NCBI GenBank assembly: GCA_003021235.1
Contig: PXQR01000128.1
Location: 1 to 54,066 of the forward strand
DNA length: 54,066 nucleotides
DNA from: Halobacteriales archaeon QH_6_64_20
Lineage (GTDB): Archaea > Halobacteriota > Halobacteria > Halobacteriales > Halococcaceae
Reading direction: 5' to 3'
The notes under the pieces are model-generated. The model was given only the letters and a program-made list of their open reading frames with translations. It was not told the origin of the DNA and searched no databases. The translations under genes and the position numbers were made by a program. Below, one piece after another: positions 44,315 to 52,932 of the stretch (its first letter is position 1; every line of letters begins with the position of its first letter).

Positions 44315-46519
44315 ATGAGCGAATCAGGTCCTCCGGAGCCGTCGGTTCTCGCCGTCGGCGAGCGCGCGGCCGTCGCCCGAACCCTCCGCCGGGAGAACGG
44401 GGACGAACACGTGATCGCGGAGCCGAGCGCCGAAGCCGGGCTCCGACGTCTCTCCGGCGACGAAGTAGACGCCGTCGTGAGCGAGTACCGCCTCCCCGGT
44501 ATCGACGGGGTAGGGTTTCTGCGTGCCGTTCGAGCCGAGTTCCCCCGACTCCCGTTCGTGCTGTCGGTCGCCGACGGCAGCGAGGAGCTCGCGGCCGAGG
44601 CGATCGAAGCGGGCGTGAGCGAGTACGTCCCCCGCGGGGAGAACCGAGACGCTCTCACCCGTCGCCTCGACGCGGCTCTCGACGCGACGGACACAGGCGA
44701 GGCCAGTGCAACGACGGGAACGGGGGCGGACGGCGACGACGTCGAATCGCCCGAGGCGCACGCTACGAACGAACCGATCGCGGCCGCGCTCCGATTGAAA
44801 GAACGCGCGATGGACGAGGCCCCGGTCGGTATCACGATCGCCGACGCTTCCGAACCCGACACCCCGCTGGTCTACGTCAACGACGCCTTCGAGCGGATCA
44901 CCGGCTACACGCGCGAGGAAGCGCTCGGACGCAACTGTCGCTTCCTCCAGGGCGAGCGCTCCGACCGGGAGTCGATCGCCGAGATGCGCGCGGCCATCGA
45001 CGAACAACGGCCCACGTCGGTCGAGATCCTCAACTACCGCAAGGACGGGGCTCCCTTCTGGAACGAAGTCGACATCGCCCCGATCAGCAACGACGAAGGA
45101 ACCGTCACCCACTACGTCGGCTTCCAGACCGACGTCACCGGCCGCAAGCGCGCCGAACGCGACGTCGAACGCCACGCCGATGCCCTCGACGCCGAGCGGG
45201 CGAACCTCGGACGCCTGCTCGACCGTATCGAGGGGCTGGTTCGTGAGACGATGGAGGCGCTCGTGGCGGCCGACACGCGCGAGACCGCAGAGCAGGCCGT
45301 CGTCGAGGAGATCGTCGCCGCCGCGCCCTACAGCCTGGCCTGGATCGGTGACCCCGATCCGACCGGCGAAACCGTCGTCTCCCGGGCGTGGGCCGGCGAG
45401 AGGGGGGACGAACTCGCCGACGGTCGCTTCGAGCCGGGGGCCGAGATCGACCTCGGGGCCGACGTTCCCGAATCGAGCGCGCTCGCCCGCGCGCTCGCGG
45501 AAGGCCGCAGGCAGGTCGATACCGACCCCGCGCTTCCGGCGATCGCCCGGACCCGTAGCGCCGCCGGGAGCCGTCGGGAGACGACCGCCGATCGCGGCGG
45601 GTCGACCCCTCTCGGAGACGACGACGATCACGGCGGTGGTAACAACGGTGACGGCGGCCGAAGCCACGACCCGCTCGACGGTATCGGGACCAGCGCCGCG
45701 ATCCCGATTTCCTACCGCGAGAGCCTCTACGGCGTGTTGTGTGTCTACACCGAACCGGAAAGGGACATCGACGAGCGCGAACTCGCTGTGCTCGACGCAT
45801 TGTGTAACGCCACCGCGACGGCGATCAACGCGCTCGAAAGCAAGCGTGTTCTCACCGCCGAGAACGTAGTCGAACTGGACTTCGAGATCGCCGACGAGGC
45901 CATGTTCTTCGCCGCGATCAGTTCCCGCGGGGCGTGTTCGCTCGAGCACGCCGGATCGATCCACGCTCCCGACGGATCGCTGTGTGCGTTCGTCACGGTC
46001 ACCGGCGCGGAACCCGATCGAGTCCGGGAGATCGCCCGGACGTGTCCCGAGATCGATGGGAGTAGCCTGATCACCGAACGCGAGGACGCCTGCCTGTTCG
46101 AGTTCACGCTCGCCGACCCCACCCTCCCCTCGGTGCTCGCCGACCACGGGGCGCGAATCAGGGAAATCACCGCCGAGGAGGGAGTCTGTCGGCTGTGTAT
46201 CGAACTGCCGCCCGATCGCGACGCCCGCTCGGTCGCCGCCGTGCTCGAGGACCGATACGGCGTCGCGGAACTGGTCGCCTACCACGAGCGCGAACGGCCG
46301 GCCCGTACGGAAAGCGATTTCCTCGCGGCGGTCGAGGACCGGTTCACCGACCGCCAACTGACCGCGCTCCGGACGGCGCATATGAGCGGTTTCTTCGAGT
46401 GGCCCCGCCCCGTTGCCGGCGAGGAACTCGCCGCGTCGATGGACATCTCCCGGTCGACTTTCCACCAGCACCTCCGGGCCGCGGAACGCAAGCTCGCCGA
46501 GGTGTTCTTCGAACGCTGA
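44315..46519 (+). CDS. bat: Bacterio-opsin activator Bat
   Basis: Bat activates bop and carotenoid genes in low oxygen and light. The 734-residue protein has, in order, a receiver-like domain (~10-115) whose phospho-acceptor position is Glu57 (VVSEYRLPG), and a PAS/LOV domain (~160-280) with the flavin-Cys motif GRNCRFLQG (Cys208). A GAF domain (~300-500) is split by an acidic/Gly insertion. The HTH_10 DNA-binding domain follows at the C-terminus ([20 protein letters not shown] and [20 protein letters not shown]). It lies directly upstream of bop, as in Halobacterium, and appears intact. Confidence 0.93.
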   Translation: MSESGPPEPSVLAVGERAAVARTLRRENGDEHVIAEPSAEAGLRRLSGDEVDAVVSEYRLPGIDGVGFLRAVRAEFPRLPFVLSVADGSEELAAEAIEAGVSEYVPRGENRDALTRRLDAALDATDTGEASATTGTGADGDDVESPEAHATNEPIAAALRLKERAMDEAPVGITIADASEPDTPLVYVNDAFERITGYTREEALGRNCRFLQGERSDRESIAEMRAAIDEQRPTSVEILNYRKDGAPFWNEVDIAPISNDEGTVTHYVGFQTDVTGRKRAERDVERHADALDAERANLGRLLDRIEGLVRETMEALVAADTRETAEQAVVEEIVAAAPYSLAWIGDPDPTGETVVSRAWAGERGDELADGRFEPGAEIDLGADVPESSALARALAEGRRQVDTDPALPAIARTRSAAGSRRETTADRGGSTPLGDDDDHGGGNNGDGGRSHDPLDGIGTSAAIPISYRESLYGVLCVYTEPERDIDERELAVLDALCNATATAINALESKRVLTAENVVELDFEIADEAMFFAAISSRGACSLEHAGSIHAPDGSLCAFVTVTGAEPDRVREIARTCPEIDGSSLITEREDACLFEFTLADPTLPSVLADHGARIREITAEEGVCRLCIELPPDRDARSVAAVLEDRYGVAELVAYHERERPARTESDFLAAVEDRFTDRQLTALRTAHMSGFFEWPRPVAGEELAASMDISRSTFHQHLRAAERKLAEVFFER

Positions 46520-46567
46520 CCCGATCCCGGCGAACTGCCCTCCCACGGCCGGTCCGTCTGACGCGGT

Positions 46568-46583
46568 ACCCAACCAGTTGGGT
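46568..46583 (+). promoter_or_regulatory. Bat-type upstream activating sequence of bop
   Basis: The sequence ACCCAACCAGTTGGGT has 7-base inverted arms around CA. It lies 39-54 bases before the bop ATG, the same place as the UAS of Halobacterium bop, whose pattern (ACC..AC...GTT.GG) it matches. A T-rich gttttt (about 46590-46595) sits at the TATA position. Confidence 0.65.
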
Positions 46584-46621
46584 GGGGTGTTTTTGTCTCT
46601 CCGACATATATACTCTGTCGC

Positions 46622-47397
46622 ATGGTACAATCATTACCAGCGCTGCTCAACACGGCCGCAGTCGTGTTACAGGCAGGGAGCGTAGAGGTCGGTGGGGAAT
46701 CGATCTGGTTGTGGCTCGGCACCGCCGGCATGTTCATCGGCATGCTGGCGTTTATCAGCATGGGCTGGGGGGAGACGGACCAGCGCCGCGTCGAGCACTA
46801 CGTCATCACGATCTTCATCCCGGCGATCGCGTTTACGATGTACCTCTCGATGGCGCTCGGCTTCGGCGTCACGGGGGTACAGTGGGGCGGCGAAACTCAC
46901 CCGATCTACTGGGCGCGGTACGCCGACTGGCTCTTTACGACGCCGCTGCTGCTAATCGATCTCGCGTTGGTCGTCGGCGCGTCGCGCAACACTATTGCGA
47001 CGCTCGTCGGTCTCGACGTCGCGATGATCGGTACCGGCGTGCTCGCCGCGCTGACCGGCTCGAACGCCCCCGGAAACTTCGATCCGCTCACTGCACGGAT
47101 CGTCTGGTGGGGCGTCTCGACGGCCTTCCTCGTCGTTCTGCTTTATTTCCTGGTCGGTCAGGTGAGCCAGATAGCCTCCCGACGATCGGGCGCGGCGAGT
47201 TCGCTGTTCGGCCGCCTTCGCAACATCCTGGCACCGAAGGCCTCGGACTCGTCCCGCTGTTCGTCGAGACGGCCGGGTTCATGATACTCGACCTCTCGGC
47301 CAAAGTCGGGTTCGGGTACATCCTGCTCGCGAACTTGGACACCCTCGAATCGGGCAGGGCGACCACGGGCCAGGAAGCCGGCGCGACCGCCGACTGA
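46622..47397 (+). pseudogene. bop: Bacteriorhodopsin gene, helix F deleted with frameshift
   Basis: The first 203 residues encode an opsin: helix C has [20 protein letters not shown], with the proton acceptor and donor Asp102 and Asp113 (BR D85 and D96). After RLRNIL at 47230 the frame turns to nonsense (to 47284). The neighbouring frame resumes [33 protein letters not shown], with the retinal Lys, and ends at 47397. About 12-14 residues are missing, those of helix F with Trp, Tyr, Pro and Trp that line the retinal pocket in bacteriorhodopsin. As given, no functional pump can be made. The Bat site upstream is intact. Confidence 0.78.
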
Positions 47398-47644
47398 AAC
47401 GGATCGACTACTGACCGCTCGGTCGCTGAATTTTTCGTCGCTCGCGGGTCGAGCAACGCCACCGCACGTCGCCGCCGACCACACGACTCCGCTCCCGGTC
47501 GTCGATAGGTGTCTGAACCACACCATCCACTCACCTCGACGGCGTGCGTACCTGTCGGGGCTATGACCGGTTCATTGTCCGATTTGTTCATCGAGTTAAG
47601 CAATAGAAATATAAGCATCAGGTCGAACCGTGTTTTCGGGAACG

Positions 47645-48274
47645 ATGCGAGAGGATGGGAGCGACTTCGACGACGAGATCACCGACGCGCTCGTCGGCGG
47701 TTCTGCCTACGAGCGGCTACGGGTCGAACGCCGTAGCGTCTTCGGCGGCTCTATCCCGACGAAACTCGTCGCTCAGAGCGCACTGCTCGTCGTTCTCGCA
47801 TGTTGCCTGCCGATCGTCGCCGCGTTCCCGACACGGGTGCGGGTGCTGTTCCCGGCGGGCGACCCGACGACCGCGTCCCCCCAGATAATGTTGCTCGGGG
47901 TGCTCGCGCTCGTGTTACTGTTCGGGACCGGCGCGATGCTCGTCTGTCTGGAGTACCTGCGCTTTCGGTTCGAACCCGGCCTCTCCGAGGGTCAGATCCG
48001 AGCGCTTCTCAACTGCGAGGACGTCGCCTCGCTGTTCGGCCTGGGGACCGGCGGCGCGGCCGTCTTCGCTACTGACGGGTTCGTCCTCATGGGTCTCGGC
48101 GGGATCGAGGTCGTCCGAACGTACACCCAGCAGGCCCCACGAAGCGCCTTCACGGATTCAGGAACCGGTATCAGCGTCGTCGCGGTCGCGGCGACGGCGC
48201 TCTGTGGCGCGGTCGTACTCTACACGGCGAGCCAGTACCTCTCGCTCGTCGGCGACCTCCGATCCGGCCGGTGA
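47645..48274 (+). CDS. Four-helix membrane protein, probably truncated
   Basis: The 209-residue protein has an acidic N-terminus (MREDGSDFDDEI) and four TM helices at about residues 44-65, 79-102, 127-150 and 172-195. The start is the ATG at 47645, 34 bases after an AT-rich aaatataag. After the TGA at 48272-48274, the same frame stays open and encodes a further helix (GENRVAYIAAGVTVTVLAVV) before a TGA at 48404-48406 that overlaps the ATG of the next gene. That ATGA junction suggests the ancestral protein extended to there. The family is not recognised. Confidence 0.65.
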   Translation: MREDGSDFDDEITDALVGGSAYERLRVERRSVFGGSIPTKLVAQSALLVVLACCLPIVAAFPTRVRVLFPAGDPTTASPQIMLLGVLALVLLFGTGAMLVCLEYLRFRFEPGLSEGQIRALLNCEDVASLFGLGTGGAAVFATDGFVLMGLGGIEVVRTYTQQAPRSAFTDSGTGISVVAVAATALCGAVVLYTASQYLSLVGDLRSGR

Positions 48275-48402
48275 TCCTCTACGCCGGGTTCTCGCCGGCC
48301 GCTGCTCCCCTGGGTCGGCCCTCCCGGGCCCTCCGGCGAGAACCGAGTCGCGTACATCGCCGCCGGCGTCACCGTCACGGTCCTGGCGGTCGTACTACAG
48401 TT

Positions 48403-49032
48403 ATGACTGCCGAGCGGGTACTCACCCCCGTTGACCGCAACAAACTCGACGCGAGCGACGACAGTCGGTTCTACCGTCAGCCACGGCTCGTCCAGCACGT
48501 CGACGATCCATTCCGTGATCGTCTCACCGGCCTCTATCGCGAGTCGCTCCCCTTCGGAGGATCGGTCCTCGATCTGATGAGCGCTCACGTCTCACACCTC
48601 CCCGAGGACGTGCGATTCGGCCGGGTCCTCGGCCACGGCATGAACGCGGAGGAACTGATGGCGAACCCGCGTCTCGACGACTTCTTTACCCAGGACCTGA
48701 ATCGCGAGAGCGATCTCCCGCTCGCCGACGACTCGCTCGACGCGGTCACGATCGCCGTCTCGGTGCAGTACCTCCAGTACCCCGAAGACGTGTTCGCCGA
48801 AATAGGTCGCGTGCTCCGATCCAAGGGGACTCTGATCGTGAGCTTCTCGAACCGGTGTTTCCCGACGAAGGCGATCCGTGCCTGGCGCACCGCGTCGATG
48901 GACGAACGGGCCGAACTGGTGAAACGCTACCTGCGTGCGACGGATCGATACGAGTCCCCAAGCGTGATCCGCGAACGACCGGGCACCGATCCGTTCTACG
49001 CGGTCGTTGCTCAGCGTGTGAACGAGCGCTGA
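48403..49032 (+). CDS. Class I SAM-dependent methyltransferase
   Basis: The 209-residue protein has a type-11 methyltransferase fold. It has a glycine-poor motif I (GGSVLDLMSAHVSHLP), acidic motif QDLNRESDLPLADDSLDAVT, then VQYLQYPEDVFAEIGRVLRS and LIVSFSNRCFPTKAI. The binding loop is less Gly-rich than usual. The ATG at 48403 overlaps the putative ancestral stop of the membrane gene upstream. The substrate is unknown. Confidence 0.83.
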   Translation: MTAERVLTPVDRNKLDASDDSRFYRQPRLVQHVDDPFRDRLTGLYRESLPFGGSVLDLMSAHVSHLPEDVRFGRVLGHGMNAEELMANPRLDDFFTQDLNRESDLPLADDSLDAVTIAVSVQYLQYPEDVFAEIGRVLRSKGTLIVSFSNRCFPTKAIRAWRTASMDERAELVKRYLRATDRYESPSVIRERPGTDPFYAVVAQRVNER

Positions 49033-49112
49033 GACGCCCTCGGAAGACGCGTTCCCCCGTTCATTAGATTCGAGTGCTGGACGCAGAGGGTGGCGCTATC
49101 AGCGAGTCGTTC

Positions 49113-49493
49113 TCACTCGTCGGTGAGTCCGAGTTGTTCGAAGACCGCCTGCTGGTCGAAGCAGACGCGATACTCCCGGACCTTGTCGTCCGCGACGTGG
49201 TATTTGGCCATCTCCGGAACTTCGACCTCTCGCCCGGTCGGTGGGATACCATCGAACTCGCCCTCGTGTGTCATCGTGAGGGTCGCGTCGTACATCACCA
49301 GGTCGTCGTTCGAGACTACGTCGTGAACCGCCACGTGGAAGTCGAGAAAGCCGGCAACGACTCCACGCATGAACACCTCTAAGCCGTCCCGACCATGGAC
49401 CTCACCACCGGGTGCGGTCGGATTGTACACCGAGACCGACTCCGAGACGACCTCCGGTATCTTCGCGTTCCACACGTCTACGTAGGCTCTCAC
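49113..49493 (-). CDS. SnoaL-like polyketide cyclase family protein, N-terminally damaged
   Basis: The 126-residue protein is of the SnoaL/ester-cyclase type (NTF2 fold), a widespread small family that folds around small hydrophobic ligands. It shows YVDVWNAK, VYNPTAPGGEVHGRDGLEVF, FHVAVHDVVSNDDLVMY and the terminal FDQQAVFEQLGL. Upstream of the GTG at 49493, the same frame carries ATRDAEGT and is interrupted by a TGA at 49518-49520, two codons after an ATG at 49524-49526, so the ancestral start is probably lost. WNAKIPEVV also looks a few residues short compared with relatives. It may use GTG or be non-functional. Confidence 0.7.
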   Translation of the reverse strand: MRAYVDVWNAKIPEVVSESVSVYNPTAPGGEVHGRDGLEVFMRGVVAGFLDFHVAVHDVVSNDDLVMYDATLTMTHEGEFDGIPPTGREVEVPEMAKYHVADDKVREYRVCFDQQAVFEQLGLTDE

Positions 49494-49575
49494 GGTCCCC
49501 TCGGCGTCTCGTGTTGCTCATGCCATGGATAATTCACCCCGGTGTCAGTCGGTGCTACGATCGTTTAGCCTCACT

Positions 49576-49595
49576 CCGTGGGAGTCTTCCCACGG
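49576..49595. repeat. Perfect 8-bp hairpin in the 49494-49801 gap
   Basis: Inverted arms ccgtggga/tcccacgg flank a 4-base loop, in the promoter region between divergent genes. It is ~80 bases before the SnoaL remnant start and ~200 bases before the HTH gene. No further feature is recognisable in the gap other than the TATA-like box at 49770-49777. Confidence 0.35.
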
Positions 49596-49769
49596 TATGG
49601 ACAAGGATCACGTTCGCCACGCTACGTCCGACGACGGGATCGTGGTTGGAGCGTACTGAATGCCGAAATCCATCGGTCGTCTCTATCGGATTCCGAGTAT
49701 GTGGATGCAGAGAATCGATCGCAGAGCGCCGGTCACCGAGTTTCATCGGCGGCGATCGCCTGGTTAGTG

Positions 49770-49777
49770 GTTTTTTA
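49770..49777 (+). promoter_or_regulatory. TATA-like box for the HTH regulator gene
   Basis: The T-rich gtttttta is centred about 28 bases before the ATG at 49802. It suits a leaderless transcript and supports the chosen start. Confidence 0.5.
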
Positions 49778-49801
49778 TCGTGTGCCGTGGTGTACCACTG
49801 C

Positions 49802-50602
49802 ATGAAAGACGCCTTAGAGGAGATCCAGTTCTTGGCGAACTCGGCGAACCGCGTCCGGGTTCTGAACGCGCTCACCGGCGAATCGGCCACCCGGCGTGAT
49901 CTACAGGAAGAGACCGGGGTCCCTCGCTCGACGGCAGCGCGGGTTCTCGACGAGGCCGAAGCCCGTGGGTGGGTCGACTCGGCGGGGAGTCGATACACGA
50001 TCACGCCGCTGGGAGAGGCCAGGGTTGCTGAATTCCGCACGTACGTCGAGACGACGAAAGGGATGCGACGTCTCGGGGAAGCCATCGATTGGCTCCCGGA
50101 GCCCGTTCACGTTCTCGATTTTCGGCACTTCCGAGACGCCACCGTCACGACCCCGACGGAGGGCAATCCGACCGCGCCGTTCGATCGAGGACTGGAACTG
50201 ATCCGGGCCGCCGACGAGTACCGCGGACTCACACGAAACTCCCTCCCCCGATACATGAAAACGGTTCGTGACCGTGTCGTGCGAGGCCAACTGGACTTCG
50301 AGGGCGTGATCGAGCGTCGTTTCGTCGAGGTCCTTCGTGACGATCCGGAACGGGCGGCCCGCTGGCAGGACGTCGCCCACCGAACCTGGCTGTACGACGG
50401 TCACGTCCCGATCAATATGCACGTCCTCGGTGAAACGACGTTGATCTGGTTGTGTGACGAAGACCGGGACGGTGACGGCGTGATCGTGAAAGGACTCTTG
50501 GAGAGCGATCACCCGGCGGTAGTTTCGTGGGCCGAGTCGTTCTACGAGGAATACCGGGACCAGGCGGAACCCCTACACCGTGAAATGCTACCTTCGGAGT
50601 GA
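49802..50602 (+). CDS. Winged-helix regulator with FilR1-like domain
   Basis: This 266-residue haloarchaeal regulator has an N-terminal wHTH (NSANRVRVLNALTGESATRR, then VPRSTAARVLDEAEARGWVD). The long C-terminal region (RGLELIRAADEYRGLTRNSL and WLYDGHVPINMHVLGETTLI) resembles the FilR1/DUF1724 ligand-binding-type domain of archaeal transcription factors. The start MKDALEEIQF is 28 bases after a TATA-like box. Its targets are unknown; it is divergent from the SnoaL gene. Confidence 0.8.
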   Translation: MKDALEEIQFLANSANRVRVLNALTGESATRRDLQEETGVPRSTAARVLDEAEARGWVDSAGSRYTITPLGEARVAEFRTYVETTKGMRRLGEAIDWLPEPVHVLDFRHFRDATVTTPTEGNPTAPFDRGLELIRAADEYRGLTRNSLPRYMKTVRDRVVRGQLDFEGVIERRFVEVLRDDPERAARWQDVAHRTWLYDGHVPINMHVLGETTLIWLCDEDRDGDGVIVKGLLESDHPAVVSWAESFYEEYRDQAEPLHREMLPSE

Positions 50603-50740
50603 CCGGAGCGTTCGCGTTCCCGGAGTTCCGCGGACGATCCGTCGAGTACGTGCCCTGTGTTCAGCACGCACACCGGACCACTACCCGGGTTCCAACGGAG
50701 TTCCCCGACCCGTAGCGTGACGGGAGAGGACCGACCCGGC

Positions 50741-52060
50741 TCAGGCCCCGCCGACGTCCATCGCGCGCTCGACGACGTCTTCGGAATACATCTCCGCGAG
50801 TTCGTCGTGTTGGTCCGGACGGTGCTCGTAGACGTCTTGAAACAGGCTGACGGGCGTCATCGCCGCCTGGTAGGTCGCCTCGTCCCACATCCGGTCGTTG
50901 CTGACCTCGACCTCGACACCATCGATGCGTACTGTCGTGGCTCGTTCCATAGCGATCGCGCCGGTGCCGCCCTCCCTGGCTTCCTCGAACTCCTCCATCG
51001 AGTCGACGATGTCGTCCATGCTCGGGACGTACTCGACTATTCCTAGTAGTTCCTCGCGCAGGTCCTCCTCGTCTAAGACCTGCTCGTCGCCGCCGACCCG
51101 GAGCGTATACTCATCATCGCTTTCTTCGAGCGACACCCGATTGCCGTCGTAGACCTGGACGCCGTCGTCGTCTTCGAGATCGACCGTCCGGCCGCCGGTG
51201 TCCATACGCCACCGGCTCGTTTCGGGCGGGAGGGGGTTGGTGTTCGCCTCGACGACCTGGCCGGGGGTGAGCGACCAAATTCCAAGTAAGCCTTTCGCCT
51301 GGTTGTCGACCATGCGCTCGCGGTACCCCTCGACGTCGCGGATGTCGTCGTAGGGGCCGTCGACGCTGATGAGGCCGGCGGCGCTCGCCGCGCGGGAGGT
51401 GTTGTGTCTGACCTCGGGCCAGGAGGGCAGGTTGCCCGTCGGCGTGATCGCGCGCATGTCCTTGGTGTAATCGACCTCGCCGATCACGAGCATGAAGAGT
51501 CGTTCCAAGTTGTTCGTCGGCTTGCCCATCTCGTCGCGGAGTTCCCCCATCGCGAGTTCCGCGGCCCCGCTCTCGACGATGACCGACATGGCGATTTCCC
51601 CTTCCTCCAGGTCGTACTCGTTTTCGACGATGGTGAGGACCTCGTCGGCCTTCTTCCAGTCGTCGATGTCGCCCACTTCGGGGATCACGAAGCCATCGAT
51701 GTGTTGAATCGCGCCGTTGTCGGGATCGGCGATCTCCATGAGGTGGGTCAGACACTGGTGGCGCGTTCCCGGATCGCCGCGGAACCAGACGATCCGCGGG
51801 TGGATCTCGCCGGGGAAGTCCGCGCCCTCCTCGGAGACGACCTCGATGATATTGCGAGCACCTTCGTCGCGCATCGAGGGGGCGGTCGCGTCCTCGTTGT
51901 CCGGCACCCAGACGTCGGGCGCTTGCATGCCGCTGAGTCCCGCGGCACTTCGGATCATCGTCGCCGAGTCTTCCTCGCCCTCGACCGCCGTCGGCGAAGT
52001 GAAAAACGTCCGGACGAACTTCCTGTCGTGGAGCCGTTCGTCGTGTTTCTGTCGAGCCAT
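50741..52060 (-). CDS. aceB: Malate synthase, haloarchaeal type
   Basis: This 439-residue enzyme is of the unusual halophilic malate synthase class, which condenses acetyl-CoA and glyoxylate to malate in the glyoxylate cycle and methylaspartate pathway. Recognisable parts are MARQKHDERLHDRKFVRTFF, RIVWFRGDPGTRHQCL, IDGFVIPEVGDIDDWKKADE, GTGAIAMERATTV and LFQDVYEHRPDQHDELAEMY near the end. Length and motifs match Haloferax AceB, which is far shorter than the bacterial G form. No isocitrate lyase gene is adjacent in the window. Confidence 0.93.
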   Translation of the reverse strand: MARQKHDERLHDRKFVRTFFTSPTAVEGEEDSATMIRSAAGLSGMQAPDVWVPDNEDATAPSMRDEGARNIIEVVSEEGADFPGEIHPRIVWFRGDPGTRHQCLTHLMEIADPDNGAIQHIDGFVIPEVGDIDDWKKADEVLTIVENEYDLEEGEIAMSVIVESGAAELAMGELRDEMGKPTNNLERLFMLVIGEVDYTKDMRAITPTGNLPSWPEVRHNTSRAASAAGLISVDGPYDDIRDVEGYRERMVDNQAKGLLGIWSLTPGQVVEANTNPLPPETSRWRMDTGGRTVDLEDDDGVQVYDGNRVSLEESDDEYTLRVGGDEQVLDEEDLREELLGIVEYVPSMDDIVDSMEEFEEAREGGTGAIAMERATTVRIDGVEVEVSNDRMWDEATYQAAMTPVSLFQDVYEHRPDQHDELAEMYSEDVVERAMDVGGA

Positions 52061-52100
52061 TGCGTTCGCCCCTCTCGTCGGAAGGGGACTTTAGGTTTCG

Positions 52101-52310
52101 CTATCGGTCGGTCCAATGCCGGAACGAAAGTAGATGAAATACCCCACCGCGAGCACCGCCTCGATCGTCCGTCCGGTAGACGCCGCGTCCCAGTACGTCG
52201 ACGCCGGCTTCCGAGGAGAGTTCGATGATCCAGCACTCGGGGTGCTCGACCGCGAGATCGACGCGAAGCGCACTGCGTTCTTGAAAGTCAGTCGGCGGCG
52301 ACCCGTTCAT
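52101..52310 (-). pseudogene. N-terminal fragment of a Bat-like/HTH_10 regulator
   Basis: The minus-strand frame encodes VDLAVEHPECWIIELSSEAG and VDVLGRGVYRTDD, resembling the N-terminal sensory segment (HPxCWxxEVT...GLLGHGVY) of haloarchaeal HTH_10 proteins. It then stops after ~69 residues with no DNA-binding domain in the window. It overlaps the 3' end of hisH. I regard it as a decayed remnant; a genuine short protein cannot be excluded. Confidence 0.35.
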
Positions 52311-52932
52311 TTCGGTACATGCGGGCGTACTCGACGAAGTTTTCGAGCACTCGAAGCCCGGTCTCGCCGCTCTTCTCGGGGTGGAACTGCGTTCCCATCA
52401 CGTTTCCCGCCTCGTTCGCGGCGATCGCCGCGAACGGAACGCCGTAGTCACAGGAAGCGACCGTGTGGTCGGCGACCGCGGAGCCATAGGAGTGGACGAA
52501 GTAGGCGTACTCACCCGTCTCGATGCCGTCGACGATCGGGTGTTCGCGCTCGATCGTGAGTTCGTTCCACCCCATGTGTGGGACCTTGACCTCCCCTGCC
52601 GGAAGCCGCTCGACCCGTCCCGGTACGAGATCGAGTCCCGCGATCGTCTCGCCGTCGGGTGCGCCCTCGGTGCTCTCGGTGAACATCAGCTGAAAACCCA
52701 CACAGATCCCGAGTATCGGCGTATTCGAGGACGCCTCGACGAGCACGTCGTGGAACGGTCGAGAGTTGCGAACGCACTCGCCGAACGCGCCGACACCGGG
52801 CAATACGAGTGCTTCGGCGGCGGCGATCTCGGCCGGGTCGTCGGAGACATCTACCACTGCACCAGCCCGTTCGAGCCCGCGCCGGAGGCTCCGGAGGTTC
52901 CCCACCCCGTAGTCGATGACCGTGACTTGCAC
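52288..52932 (-). CDS. hisH: Imidazole glycerol phosphate synthase subunit HisH
   Basis: HisH is the glutaminase subunit that supplies ammonia to HisF in histidine biosynthesis. The 214-residue protein has IDYGVGNLRSL, the nucleophile elbow LGICVGFQLMF (Cys77), VPHMGWNEL, and the His/Glu of the triad in TQFHPEKSGE. A TATA-like atttagc is ~27 bases before the ATG. The other his genes are not in this window, as is common in haloarchaea, where they are scattered. Confidence 0.95.
   Translation of the reverse strand: MQVTVIDYGVGNLRSLRRGLERAGAVVDVSDDPAEIAAAEALVLPGVGAFGECVRNSRPFHDVLVEASSNTPILGICVGFQLMFTESTEGAPDGETIAGLDLVPGRVERLPAGEVKVPHMGWNELTIEREHPIVDGIETGEYAYFVHSYGSAVADHTVASCDYGVPFAAIAANEAGNVMGTQFHPEKSGETGLRVLENFVEYARMYRNERVAAD

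Noticed and set aside
44324-46630. 768-codon open frame antisense to bat
   Set aside because: It is a GC-rich shadow of bat; the bat frame has clear PAS and HTH motifs and the reverse frame has none.
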